Assembly: GCF_000277405.1 (NCBI RefSeq)
Contig: NC_017741.1
Location: 930,001 to 994,000, forward strand
Reading direction: 5' to 3'
DNA length: 64,000 nt
Origin: Helicobacter pylori Shi112
GTDB lineage: Bacteria > Campylobacterota > Campylobacteria > Campylobacterales > Helicobacteraceae
Shown: piece by piece, positions 32,620-41,498 of the stretch
Numbering within the stretch: the first letter of the stretch is position 1
Layout: every line of letters begins with the position of its first letter
Made by a program: the position numbers and the translations under genes
Notes under the pieces: generated by a model
What the model saw: the letters and a program-made list of their open reading frames with translations, nothing else
Told to the model about the DNA's origin: nothing
The model's database searches: none

Positions 32620-32704
32620 AAACCCTAACATGCTCCAAATTTTCACAACAAAAGAGATAACTTAAAAGGACTATTTGCGTTGGCGTGATTATAGTTTAAA
32701 AACC

Positions 32705-32983
32705 CAAAAATGCCAAAAAGCGTTTTTAAAACCCCAAAAATTTAAGGCTAATCCCCCCATGAAATCTTGTTTTTTTTTTTTTTTGTAAAAAGCGCTCCAA
32801 TTGTTGTAACTTTATTGCTTTATAAGGGGTCTTTAAGGGGATTTTTAAGGCTAGTTTAATTTTTCTTATGTGAAAATATCACAATTACATCTAATAATTT
32901 GTATTACTAAACGTTATTTACTGATGTAACTTAAATCCCAAATTTAAACTCAATCAAGGAGCATCCCATTGATAAGGAAAATC
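32705..32983 (+). promoter_or_regulatory. alpAB upstream region with a 15-T tract
   Basis: This gene-free stretch holds an uninterrupted run of 15 T (32770-32784) about 200 bases before the alpA start, followed by AT-rich promoter sequence. The -10 box is not unambiguous. Such tracts change length by slippage, and this one is placed to modulate alpAB transcription. Confidence 0.6.
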
Positions 32984-34531
32984 ATGATAAAGAAAAATAG
33001 AACGCTGTTTCTTAGTCTAGCCCTTTGCGCTAGCATAAGTTATGCCGAAGATGATGGAGGGTTTTTCACCGTCGGTTATCAGCTCGGGCAAGTCATGCAA
33101 GATGTCCAAAACCCAGGCGGCACTAAAAGAGACGAACTCGCAAGAGAGCTTAACGCTGATACAACGAACAACATTTTAAACAACAACACCGGAGGCAATG
33201 TCGCAGGGGCGTTGAGTAACGCTTTCTCCCAATACCTTTATTCGCTTTTAGGAGCGTATCCAGAGAAACTCAATGGTAACGATGTGTCTGCGAACGCTCT
33301 TTTAGGGGGTGCGGTAGGCAGTGGGACTTGCGCGGCTGCAGGGACGGCTGGTGGCAATTCTCTTAACACTCAAAGCGCTTGCACCGCTGCGGGCTATTAT
33401 TGGCTCCCTAGCCTTTCTGATAGGGTTTTAAGCACGATCGGCAGCCAGACTAACTACGGCACGAACACCAATTTCCCCAACATGCAACAACAGCTCACCT
33501 ACTTGAATGCGGCGAATGTGTTTTTTAATGCGATGAATAAGGCTTTGGAGACCAAAAATGGAACTAATGGAGCTAGTGGTGCGACTGGTTCAAATGGTCA
33601 AACTTACTCTCAAGACGCTATTAAATACCTTCAAGGCCAACAAAATATTCTCAATAACGCAGCTAACTTGCTCAAGCAAGATGAATTGCTTTTAGAAGCT
33701 TTCAACTCTGCCGTAGCCGCCAACATTGGGAATAAGGAATTCAATTCAGCCGTTTTTACAGGTTTGGTGCAAGGCATTATTGATCAATCCCAAAAAGTTT
33801 ATAACGAACTCAATAAAAACCCCATTAGCGGGAGCGCGGTTAATAACGCTGGGATAGATAACAACCAAGCTAACGCTGTGCAAGGGCGCGCTAATCAGCT
33901 CTCTAACGCTCTTTATAACGCGCAAGTAACTTTGGATAAAATCAATGCGCTCAACAATCAGGTTAGGAGCATGCCCTACTTGCCCCAATTCAGGGCCGGG
34001 AACAGCCGTTCAACGAATATTTTAAACGGGTTTTACACTAAAGTGGGCTATAAGCAATTCTTCGGGAAGAAAAGGAATATCGGTTTGCGCTATTATGGTT
34101 TCTTTTCTTATAACGGAGCGAGCGTGGGCTTTAGATCCACTCAAAATAATGTAGGGTTATACACTTATGGGGTGGGGACTGATGTGTTGTATAACATCTT
34201 TAGCCGCTCCTATCAAAACCGCTCTGTGGATATGGGCTTTTTTAGCGGTATCCAATTAGCCGGTGAGACCGTCCAATCCACGCTCAGAGATGACCCCAAT
34301 GTGAAATTGCATGGGAAAGTCAATAACACGCACTTCCAGTTCCTCTTTGACTTTGGTATGCGGATGAACTTCGGTAAGTTGGGTGGGAAATCCAACCGCC
34401 ACAACCAGCACACGGTGGAATTTGGCGTAGTGGTGCCTACGATTTATAACACTTATTACAAATCAGCAGGGACTACCGTGAAGTATTTCCGTCCTTATAG
34501 CGTTTATTGGTCTTATGGGTATTCATTCTAA
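32984..34531 (+). CDS. alpA: Adhesin AlpA (HopC), outer membrane protein
   Basis: AlpA binds host laminin together with AlpB. The 515-residue precursor has a 21-residue signal peptide (MIKKNRTLFLSLALCASISYA), then the Hop N-terminal motif EDDGGFFTVGYQLGQVMQDV. An extracellular domain rich in Asn/Ser/Gly follows, with Cys pairs near 115-135. The C-terminal barrel from NGFYTKVGYKQFFGKKRNIG ends VYWSYGYSF with a terminal Phe. I use this ATG because it gives a normal signal peptide and has AAGGAAA upstream. A TTG 15 bases earlier with AAGGAG is an alternative. alpB follows in the same transcript. Confidence 0.95.
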   Translation: MIKKNRTLFLSLALCASISYAEDDGGFFTVGYQLGQVMQDVQNPGGTKRDELARELNADTTNNILNNNTGGNVAGALSNAFSQYLYSLLGAYPEKLNGNDVSANALLGGAVGSGTCAAAGTAGGNSLNTQSACTAAGYYWLPSLSDRVLSTIGSQTNYGTNTNFPNMQQQLTYLNAANVFFNAMNKALETKNGTNGASGATGSNGQTYSQDAIKYLQGQQNILNNAANLLKQDELLLEAFNSAVAANIGNKEFNSAVFTGLVQGIIDQSQKVYNELNKNPISGSAVNNAGIDNNQANAVQGRANQLSNALYNAQVTLDKINALNNQVRSMPYLPQFRAGNSRSTNILNGFYTKVGYKQFFGKKRNIGLRYYGFFSYNGASVGFRSTQNNVGLYTYGVGTDVLYNIFSRSYQNRSVDMGFFSGIQLAGETVQSTLRDDPNVKLHGKVNNTHFQFLFDFGMRMNFGKLGGKSNRHNQHTVEFGVVVPTIYNTYYKSAGTTVKYFRPYSVYWSYGYSF

Positions 34532-34597
34532 GAAAGGGGGGATCAGACAAATATGAAACAAAATTTAAAGCCATTCAAAATGATTAAGGAAAATTTA

Positions 34598-36136
34598 ATG
34601 ACACAATCTCAAAAAGTAAGATTCTTAGCCCCTTTAAGCCTAGCGTTGAGTTTGAGCTTCAATCAAGTGGGCGCTGAAGAAGATGGGGGCTTTATGACCT
34701 TTGGGTATGAATTAGGTCAGGTGGTCCAACAAGTGAAAAACCCGGGTAAAATCAAAGCCGAAGAATTAGCCGGCTTGTTAAACTCTACCACGACAAACAA
34801 CACCAATATCAATATTGCAGGCACAGGAGGCAATGTCGCCGGGACTTTAGGCAACCTCTTCATGAACCAATTAGGCAATTTGATTGATTTGTATCCTACT
34901 TTGAATACTGCTAGTATTCATCAATGTGGTAGTGGTAGTGGTAGCACTAGTGGCACTACTGCTGCTGCTACTAATAATTCTCCTTGTTTCCAAGGTAACC
35001 TGAGTCTTTATAACGAAATGGTTAGCTCTATCAAAACTTTGAGTCAAGACCTCAAAAACAATATCTTTCAAGGCAACAACAACACCACGAGCGCGAACCT
35101 CTCCAACCAGCTCAGTAATCTTAACACTGCCAGCGTTTATTTGGCTTACATGAACTCGTTCTTAAACGCCAATAACCAAGCGGGTGGGATTTTTCAAAAC
35201 AACACCAGTCAAGTTTATGGGAATGGTGTTACCGCTCAACAAATCGCTTATGTCCTAAAGCAAGCTTCAATCACTATGGGGCCAAGCGGTAATGGCGGGG
35301 CTGCCGGTGCGTTTTTGGACGCCGCTTTAGCGCAGCATGTTTTCAACTCTGCTAACGCTGGGAATGATTTGAGCGCTAAGGAATTCACTAGCTTGGTGCA
35401 AAATATCGTCAATACTTCTCAAAACGCTTTAACGCTAGCCAACAACGCTAACATCAGCAATTCAACAGGCTATCAAGTGAGCTATGGCGGGAATATTGAT
35501 CAAACGCACTCTACCCAGCTATTAAACAACACCACAAACACTTTGGCTAAAGTTAGCGCTTTGAATAACGAGCTTAAAGCTAACCCATGGCTTGGGAATT
35601 TCGCTGCCGGTAACAGCTCTCAAGTGAATGCGTTTAACGGGTTTATCACTAAAATCGGTTATAAGCAATTCTTTGGAGAAAACAAGAATGTGGGCTTACG
35701 CTACTACGGCTTCTTCAGCTATAACGGCGCGGGCGTGGGTAATGGCCCTACTTACAATCAAGTCAATTTGCTCACTTATGGGGTGGGGACTGATGTGCTT
35801 TACAATGTGTTTAGCCGCTCTTTTGGTAGCCGAAGTCTTAATGCGGGCTTCTTTGGGGGGATCCAACTCGCAGGGGATACTTACATCAGCACGCTAAAAA
35901 ATAGCCCTCAGCTTGCGAGCAGGCCTACAGCGACAAAATTCCAATTCTTGTTTGATGTGGGGTTACGCATGAACTTTGGTATCTTGAAAAAAGACTTGAA
36001 AAGCCATAACCAGCATTCTATAGAAATCGGTGTGCAAATCCCTACGATTTACAACACTTATTATAAAGCTGGCGGCGCTGAAGTGAAATACTTCCGCCCT
36101 TATAGCGTGTATTGGGTCTATGGCTACGCCTTCTAA
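34598..36136 (+). CDS. alpB: Adhesin AlpB (HopB), outer membrane protein
   Basis: AlpB is the partner of AlpA. The 512-residue precursor starts MTQSQKVRFLAPLSLALSLS with cleavage after VGA, then EEDGGFMTFGYELGQVV. A Ser/Thr/Gly-rich segment between two Cys, near residue 112 and about 21 residues later, is encoded by GGTAGT and GCT-type microsatellites (34929-34972). The C-terminal barrel (ITKIGYKQFFGENKNVGLRY) ends WVYGYAF. An in-frame ATG 45 bases upstream would lengthen the signal region. I prefer this ATG, which has AAGGAAA. The gap to alpA is short, so the genes are cotranscribed. Confidence 0.95.
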   Translation: MTQSQKVRFLAPLSLALSLSFNQVGAEEDGGFMTFGYELGQVVQQVKNPGKIKAEELAGLLNSTTTNNTNINIAGTGGNVAGTLGNLFMNQLGNLIDLYPTLNTASIHQCGSGSGSTSGTTAAATNNSPCFQGNLSLYNEMVSSIKTLSQDLKNNIFQGNNNTTSANLSNQLSNLNTASVYLAYMNSFLNANNQAGGIFQNNTSQVYGNGVTAQQIAYVLKQASITMGPSGNGGAAGAFLDAALAQHVFNSANAGNDLSAKEFTSLVQNIVNTSQNALTLANNANISNSTGYQVSYGGNIDQTHSTQLLNNTTNTLAKVSALNNELKANPWLGNFAAGNSSQVNAFNGFITKIGYKQFFGENKNVGLRYYGFFSYNGAGVGNGPTYNQVNLLTYGVGTDVLYNVFSRSFGSRSLNAGFFGGIQLAGDTYISTLKNSPQLASRPTATKFQFLFDVGLRMNFGILKKDLKSHNQHSIEIGVQIPTIYNTYYKAGGAEVKYFRPYSVYWVYGYAF

Positions 36137-36144
36137 AAAAGCTC

Positions 36145-36165
36145 AAGGCCTTTTAAAGGCCTTTT
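36145..36165 (+). terminator. alpAB terminator
   Basis: AAGGCC/GGCCTT stem, extendable by TTT/AAA, followed by TTTTAT, 8 bases after the alpB stop. Confidence 0.8.
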
Positions 36166-36348
36166 ATAGGCTTTGACGAACCCTTTTAACCCCCACTTTA
36201 AAACAACAAAAATCCTTATCTCAAATTAACCCCCCTAAAGAACGCTTTATTAAAGCTGTTATTTTGCTTTAAAGCACTCCAAAGCTCTTTTATTTTGTGA
36301 AGCGATCAAACGCTAAAGGCGTTCCCCTAACCCAAAAAAACCGCTTTT
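36166..36348. other. Gene-free stretch between the alpB terminator and the repeat
   Basis: An AT-rich sequence with short CCCC and TTTA runs. I see no gene, RNA or clear promoter in it. Confidence 0.6.
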
Positions 36349-36590
36349 TAAACCACCCAAGCAGAAATCCCAAACATCTTTAGCGATTGGAATGGATGCC
36401 GCTAATTTGTTATAACACTCTCATACATTTGCATCTAGCATAGGAAGCGCACAAAGTTACGCCTTTATAGATATGATGGAGCTAATGCGTTGGAGCTCAA
36501 GCTCTGTAAAATCCATTAGGGACACAGAACAAGACCAAACTCTCCCCCAACATCAGGAAGCCCAATCGTTTTTAGCGGTTGGGCGCTTCA
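36349..36590 (+). repeat. Intergenic repeat, copy 2 (candidate structured RNA)
   Basis: This is the second copy of the segment found after vacA, with the same boundaries and most of the sequence, in the same orientation after a plus-strand surface protein locus. The first hairpin is degraded here and the promoter box reads TATAAC. The central CTGTAAAATCCATTAGGGAC block is unchanged, and the terminal stem GAAGCCCAA/TTGGGCGCTTC is better than in copy 1. A 60-codon frame crosses it but is not kept in copy 1, so I treat the segment as non-coding. Confidence 0.6.
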
Positions 36591-36672
36591 CAAAACTAGC
36601 TTTGCGCAAAGTCTTTTATACTCAGATTTTAAAAAATGCCTTGGAGTGTTTTTAACTTGCTGTGATTGAAAA

Positions 36673-38211
36673 TCAAAACTTCAGCGTGAGGTTGGTCATC
36701 ATGTAACTTCTGTCTTGGTAATTAGCGCTAAAATCGGGGTTATTGAATTTGGGCGTTCCAAAATACCCCGCTTGATAGCCTTTATTGATCCTAGCCCCAT
36801 AATAAGTGATCCTAAAGTTAAGAAGGATCGATTCAGTGAATGCATAGCTCGCATTGAATTGCAAGGAGTATTCATTAGCCCTCCCCACTTGCCCTAACGC
36901 ATTTTTATTCGCATGAGAGATACGCCCAAAAACATGCCATGCAAAACGCTTATGGATCCCTCCAACAGAAGTGTAAAAAGTGAAAGTGTTAGCGTTAGTG
37001 ATCGCATCAGCCAGCCCATCATAAGCCGTATTATCCCAAAAATCATAGCCAATCATTCCGGCATGCCTAGTCGTTACGGAGATTTCATTACCGATATAGG
37101 AAGTGTTATTACCCCTTGGCATCGTGTGAGAGCCTAAAAAAGCGTCTGAATTGCCAAAGGTGTTATAAAAGCCAATGGACCAGTTGAAATTATCCCACCA
37201 AAAAACCTGGCGGATATTTAAAGTAACGCCATTCCTCCCTAACAACGAGCCATGAGGCGTGCTGTCTTCTAAACTATAAGTTTTTGTCTCTGGGTTATAC
37301 CACCCCCTATAGTATAAAGGAAAGGTTGTCATTATCATGCTTTGAGAGCGAAAGCCTACATTTTCAAAATTCCTATTCGTGTCATAGACCAGCTTAAAAC
37401 CAGGAGCGTTATAAGTTTTAGGGGAAAAATAATAAAAAAATTGAGCGTCTAAACCTTTATAAGAATAAGTCGTGGTGATCCCATGCCAGCCATAATTGAT
37501 GAAATCGTTGCTGTTATTAGGATTGCCTCCCTTTTTCAAATAAGGCACTGTCGCAAAAAACTCATAAATCCAAGAGTTGAACGCTAAACCCCTACCAAAA
37601 GAACTCCACCACCAAAATCTTAACCTTTGCGTTTCAGTCTTATAGGGCTGATAATACACTTCCCACCCTTGATTGGAACCGCTCATAAAATCAATATTCG
37701 CTTCATAACGCCCCGCCTTAAACCCAAAAACATCTTTGTAATCGTATCGTAAAAAAGCGGTATCCACCACATAAGGCCTTGCATGATAGCTCGCTGATTG
37801 AGAAGTCCCCGCATAAGCAGGGCCAAGATACTTATTAAAAAAGTATCCATGATAGCCCCCAATGAAATTCTCTACAATTGAGCCAAAAATCTTCCCGTTA
37901 GCTTGGTTAATATCGTTCTTAGTCTTATCATAAGGAATGGCTGCAATCGCCCCACCCAAAGAGACAGAGAGCCTATGGTTTTCGGTGCCTTTAGGGAGTA
38001 AATTGACTTTGACTTGCGCTAAAGTTACAATATCTATAAAACTTTCAGTAGGATAAATCCCTTTTTTAGTATTGATTTGAGAATTGTTAAAACCAATCTT
38101 AGAAAAGTTCTCCACACGACCGCTAAAGCGATAATCAAAAGCTTCTGCAGGACATAATAAAAACGATAAAAGCGATAAAGAAGAAGTCAAAAAATACTTT
38201 TCTTGCCTCAC
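36673..38211 (-). CDS. hofG: Hof-family outer membrane protein HofG
   Basis: The 512-residue protein has a signal peptide (MRQEKYFLTSSLSLLSFLLC, cleavage near AEA) and an almost entirely beta-barrel sequence with aromatic-rich amphipathic strands. It ends MMTNLTLKF with terminal Phe. The pattern YRFSGRVENFSKIGFN and DVFGFKAGRYEANIDFMSGS is that of the Hof porin-like family, and it matches recalled HP0914 (HofG). The start is GTG with GGGAGAGTTTA upstream. The substrate is unknown. It lies downstream of frpB2 on the same strand but 236 bases away, so it probably has its own promoter. Confidence 0.88.
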   Translation of the reverse strand: MRQEKYFLTSSLSLLSFLLCPAEAFDYRFSGRVENFSKIGFNNSQINTKKGIYPTESFIDIVTLAQVKVNLLPKGTENHRLSVSLGGAIAAIPYDKTKNDINQANGKIFGSIVENFIGGYHGYFFNKYLGPAYAGTSQSASYHARPYVVDTAFLRYDYKDVFGFKAGRYEANIDFMSGSNQGWEVYYQPYKTETQRLRFWWWSSFGRGLAFNSWIYEFFATVPYLKKGGNPNNSNDFINYGWHGITTTYSYKGLDAQFFYYFSPKTYNAPGFKLVYDTNRNFENVGFRSQSMIMTTFPLYYRGWYNPETKTYSLEDSTPHGSLLGRNGVTLNIRQVFWWDNFNWSIGFYNTFGNSDAFLGSHTMPRGNNTSYIGNEISVTTRHAGMIGYDFWDNTAYDGLADAITNANTFTFYTSVGGIHKRFAWHVFGRISHANKNALGQVGRANEYSLQFNASYAFTESILLNFRITYYGARINKGYQAGYFGTPKFNNPDFSANYQDRSYMMTNLTLKF

Positions 38212-38447
38212 TAAACTCTCCCTAATTTTAATTGTATGATCTTTTTTGTTGAGATTATAATTATAATCAAAAATAACATAAAATTAAAATATTAATTAAA
38301 ATCCACAACCCTATTTCACAAAAAGTAACCCTTCATTGTAAATTGGTTTAAAATGAAAGGATTAAAATCATATATTTGTTACTTCTAAAGAATGTTTTAT
38401 TTTTGATTAACTCGCTACCCATGAAACCCTCATTTTTAGCTCCATTA

Positions 38448-40889
38448 TTAAAACTTATAAGAAATTTCAAACCTAGCGTTAAAGCCAGGCTCTGCCATGC
38501 CCCTTGCGTATTTGTCTTGATTGGGTTCATCAGGGCTCATCACCGGGCTTGCTTGATCAATATATTGTTGGTTAAAAACATTATTAAACACCGCATTCAA
38601 ACTCAAGCCTTCAAGCTTCTTATAGGTGGGTTTGTAGGTTACAAAAAAACTGCTCACCCCATAACCGGGCTTATGCACATAAAAAATCCCGGGCGTTTTA
38701 GGGCAATTGCTAGGCCGTCTGTCAATATCCGTAGGGCCGTTGCGATAAGGGCTATAAGAGCAATAACTCAAATCCGTAACGAATCGTGAAAGCCAAGTGA
38801 TGCTAAGGCCAGTGCGTGGGATCGTGTAGCTTGCCGTTAAAATAAACACATTGCCTGTTGTGGCAGCCAATTCATACACATCAGCGATCAAGCGCCCTTT
38901 TAAAGAAGGCCATGATCGCGCCACGCTCAAGCCTAAAGAAAAGCCCTTGTATTTAGCCGTCCCTGAAACTTCATAACCAGGCACATAAATAATATCTTGT
39001 GCGGGCAAGTTGGTTACAAAAAGCGTTGAAGAAAATTGGTTGATGTAGTTAGAGATCAGTTGGACAAAACCTGCGGCCCTGAAATCAAAATACTTACTGC
39101 TGTATTCGGTGTTAAATTCCACATTTTGCCCAATTTCTGGCTTTAAATTGCGGTTATAGCGCAAATTATCTTGACGCATCCACACCAAACCTCCAGGCAT
39201 AGGGCCTCTGGTTACATACGCGTAAGAAAGCCTGAAATTCAAATTCTCTAAAGGCGAGACATTTAAAGCCGCGCTAGGGCTAAACCCTTGGGTTATATGC
39301 AACTGCCAATCTTTATCCACTAAAGTATAGACATCATAACGAGTCCCTGCCCCTAAAGTTACCATAGGGTGTAAGGTGTAATTCGCTTGCGCATACACCC
39401 CAACCACATTCGCGCTAGCGCCATTCCTTTGGCAACGCCCGTTCATATTGGGATCATTAGGGCCTGTAACCCTTAAGCATGCATCAGGGGCATCGCCGGG
39501 TTTGACTAATTCGCTATTAGGGATCGCTTTATCAAAAGTGGTTAAGTTTTGGTAATTCAACCCGTATTCAAAAAGATTGTCATTCTTATGATCTATGGTG
39601 TGGATCACATTCGCATTAAACCCGGAATTGATGATGAATAAATTTTTATTAGCCACCACAGAACCCCCTCCAAGGCTTTTAAAAGTGATGGAGCAAGTTT
39701 GTTTAGCAGCGTCATAAATACCCCCTTGCGCCACGCATTCATTTTCTTCGCCAAGTTCTGGGTTTGGGGTGAAAGGAATGATAGTTGCTATATCGTTAGG
39801 CCTAAAAAGCGGATCAATTTGGACATTCCTAATGCTTGTATAACCATTGATTTTTAATTTAGGATCACCAAAACGACTCCCCCCTTCTCTTTCATAATTC
39901 AAGCTCACATTATGCACTAAATTGACGCTATAAGTTTTAAACAAACTAGCGTCATTTTCAAACAAGCAATCGCTAGGGTTTTTCTCGTTAGGGAAAGCGT
40001 TAAAATCACCGCAAGAATAGGGTAAAAAAGTGCCTGTAAAATTCGCTCTTAAGGGGCGATTAGCGTTATCTCTGGTCATGTTATAGCTGAGCGTTAAGGT
40101 ATCCCTTTCGCTCAAATAACCATTGATCTTAGCCATCACATTGTTTTGCTCGCTAGGACTTCCTGTAACTTTATTATCCGCTTTAGGTCTAAAAAGATCT
40201 TTTGTGGCATTATCCCCATCACGATAATAGAAAATATTTTGATGCGTGTAATATAAAAGCATATCAAAATGATTGTTACGATAAGCGCCCATCACGGTTT
40301 CTCGATCCCCAAAGTTGGTTAAAAAAGTGGCAGCCCCACTCATGGCGTAGTCTTTACCTTTAGGGATAAAATCGCTCGCGCTTCTAGTTTCCATTCTAAT
40401 TGCGCCAATCAAAGCCATAGGCCCCGCGCTCGCTTGAGCCGCCCCCTTAGTAACCACCACGCTTTTGAGCATTCCAGGGTCAATAATCGTATTGCCTTGA
40501 TGCCCATAGCTTGCGCCCATTTGCGCTGCACCATCCACCGTAACCCTAGCCAATCTGTCTTCAATACCGCGCACATAAATTTTTTGCGCCATGACCGCGC
40601 CACCACCCACATTGATATTAGGGTTTCTTCTAAACATGTCGCTGATTTGGTTGGCTTGCCTTCTTTCTAATTCTTTACTTGAAATGGTTGTCTGGTTGTT
40701 GTAATTAAAGATTTTAGCCGCTTGAGTGGTAACTTTGCCTAGAGTGTGTTGGGCGTTCTTTTTTTTATCCTTTTTTCTTTCTGTCTTTCTTTCTTCTTTT
40801 TCTTCTTCTTTAGCCTCCAATTCAAACATTCCTAATAAGGACAAAAAAAGAGAAAAACTCCAATATTTCCTAAAACGCTTGTCATTCAT
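38448..40889 (-). CDS. frpB2: TonB-dependent outer membrane receptor FrpB2
   Basis: This 813-residue TonB-dependent iron/haem receptor has a signal peptide (MNDKRFRKYWSFSLFLSLLG) and a Lys/Glu-rich linker (27-50). The plug domain follows with QISDMFRRNPNINVGGGAVM, IYVRGIEDRLARVTVDGAAQ and VVVTKGAAQASAGP. A 22-strand-type barrel ends FNARFEISYKF. The FRAP/NPNL-like haem motifs are not obvious by eye. FrpB2 has been described as haemoglobin-binding. The frame is intact here, while 26695 has it split into two genes (HP0915/HP0916), as I recall. An AT-rich AATTATTATAAG upstream could be a Fur or NikR site. Confidence 0.9.
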   Translation of the reverse strand: MNDKRFRKYWSFSLFLSLLGMFELEAKEEEKEERKTERKKDKKKNAQHTLGKVTTQAAKIFNYNNQTTISSKELERRQANQISDMFRRNPNINVGGGAVMAQKIYVRGIEDRLARVTVDGAAQMGASYGHQGNTIIDPGMLKSVVVTKGAAQASAGPMALIGAIRMETRSASDFIPKGKDYAMSGAATFLTNFGDRETVMGAYRNNHFDMLLYYTHQNIFYYRDGDNATKDLFRPKADNKVTGSPSEQNNVMAKINGYLSERDTLTLSYNMTRDNANRPLRANFTGTFLPYSCGDFNAFPNEKNPSDCLFENDASLFKTYSVNLVHNVSLNYEREGGSRFGDPKLKINGYTSIRNVQIDPLFRPNDIATIIPFTPNPELGEENECVAQGGIYDAAKQTCSITFKSLGGGSVVANKNLFIINSGFNANVIHTIDHKNDNLFEYGLNYQNLTTFDKAIPNSELVKPGDAPDACLRVTGPNDPNMNGRCQRNGASANVVGVYAQANYTLHPMVTLGAGTRYDVYTLVDKDWQLHITQGFSPSAALNVSPLENLNFRLSYAYVTRGPMPGGLVWMRQDNLRYNRNLKPEIGQNVEFNTEYSSKYFDFRAAGFVQLISNYINQFSSTLFVTNLPAQDIIYVPGYEVSGTAKYKGFSLGLSVARSWPSLKGRLIADVYELAATTGNVFILTASYTIPRTGLSITWLSRFVTDLSYCSYSPYRNGPTDIDRRPSNCPKTPGIFYVHKPGYGVSSFFVTYKPTYKKLEGLSLNAVFNNVFNQQYIDQASPVMSPDEPNQDKYARGMAEPGFNARFEISYKF

Positions 40890-41062
40890 TCTTAAAATCC
40901 TACTTATAATAATTTTTCTTAAAAAATAAGGGTGTTATTGTAGTCAAAAAAATATTACAACCACCTTAAAAGAGCTAGCCATTTTTGATAAACAAATGAT
41001 AAACTTTTAGGAAAATCCCACAAAAACCTATTTCAAAACGCGCAGAATGCGAAAGGTCTTTT

Positions 41063-41494
41063 CTACCTCACTCTCACTTTTTTATCTTTATAGAGCCTGA
41101 ATATTTTAGAGCTAGAGCTTTCAAACAAACCCCTTTCATCGCTCACAACCACATCAGCGAGCTTGGAAGCGATCTCTTTATCATAAGCGCATTGGGTGAG
41201 GTTGGCTGAGGTGCTATAGAGCGTTTTAAAACGCTTTAAAAAATCCCCATGCCTGCCCCTAACCACACGAACGGCCTTAGAGTTAGGATAAATAAAAGTG
41301 GTTTTAGCGCTTCTTCTGATGAGGTTTTTAAAAGCGTTGGGCGCGCGCACCAGGCTTTTTAAGGTGGTAAAATCAGCGCTTTCTATTAAAACGCTTTGAT
41401 TTTTAGGGCGATTTTTTAAGGCGTTGAGTTTTTCGCTGTCTTTAGAAAGCAGTCCTATCGTGGTATCGCTTTGAGCCAGATACACTAACGCCAT
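41063..41494 (-). CDS. Short Sua5/YciO/YrdC-family protein
   Basis: This is a 143-residue YrdC-like protein, from the family that makes threonylcarbamoyl-AMP for the t6A tRNA modification. It keeps the core pattern: YLAQSDTTIGLLSKDSEKLN in place of the usual YPTxTxYGL, LKNRPKNQSVLI for KxRP, and STSANLTQ for the SAN signature. It is shorter than a full TsaC (about 180 or more). It has a replaced N-terminal motif, lacks much of the PGPxT segment, and could have lost or changed activity. The ATG lies 4 bases after the carB stop, with a TTG just before it, so the genes are cotranscribed. Confidence 0.78.
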   Translation of the reverse strand: MALVYLAQSDTTIGLLSKDSEKLNALKNRPKNQSVLIESADFTTLKSLVRAPNAFKNLIRRSAKTTFIYPNSKAVRVVRGRHGDFLKRFKTLYSTSANLTQCAYDKEIASKLADVVVSDERGLFESSSSKIFRLYKDKKVRVR

Positions 41495-41498
41495 CAAA

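Larger units (their letters stand above)
32470..32704 (-). repeat. Type I toxin-antitoxin-like unit, copy B
   Basis: This tandem duplicate of copy A carries the same elements: toxin -10 (32688-32693, minus), anti-Shine-Dalgarno (complement of 32654-32661), ribosome-binding site region (32583-32593), an 18-codon ORF, the CTCTAGC/GCTAGAG stem, and an antisense -10 (32525-32530, plus). Differences cluster in the toxin codons 12-14, the hairpin loop and the 5' leader. All pairing partners are unchanged. Confidence 0.8.

Noticed and set aside
32197..32704. Insertion sequence or tRNA-like duplication
   Set aside because: No transposase and no target-site duplication. Promoters, complementary elements and the conserved small ORF explain the unit better.
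36473..36655. 60-codon plus-strand frame inside repeat copy 2
   Set aside because: The matching frame in copy 1 stops after 13 codons, so it is not conserved and the repeat is better read as non-coding.
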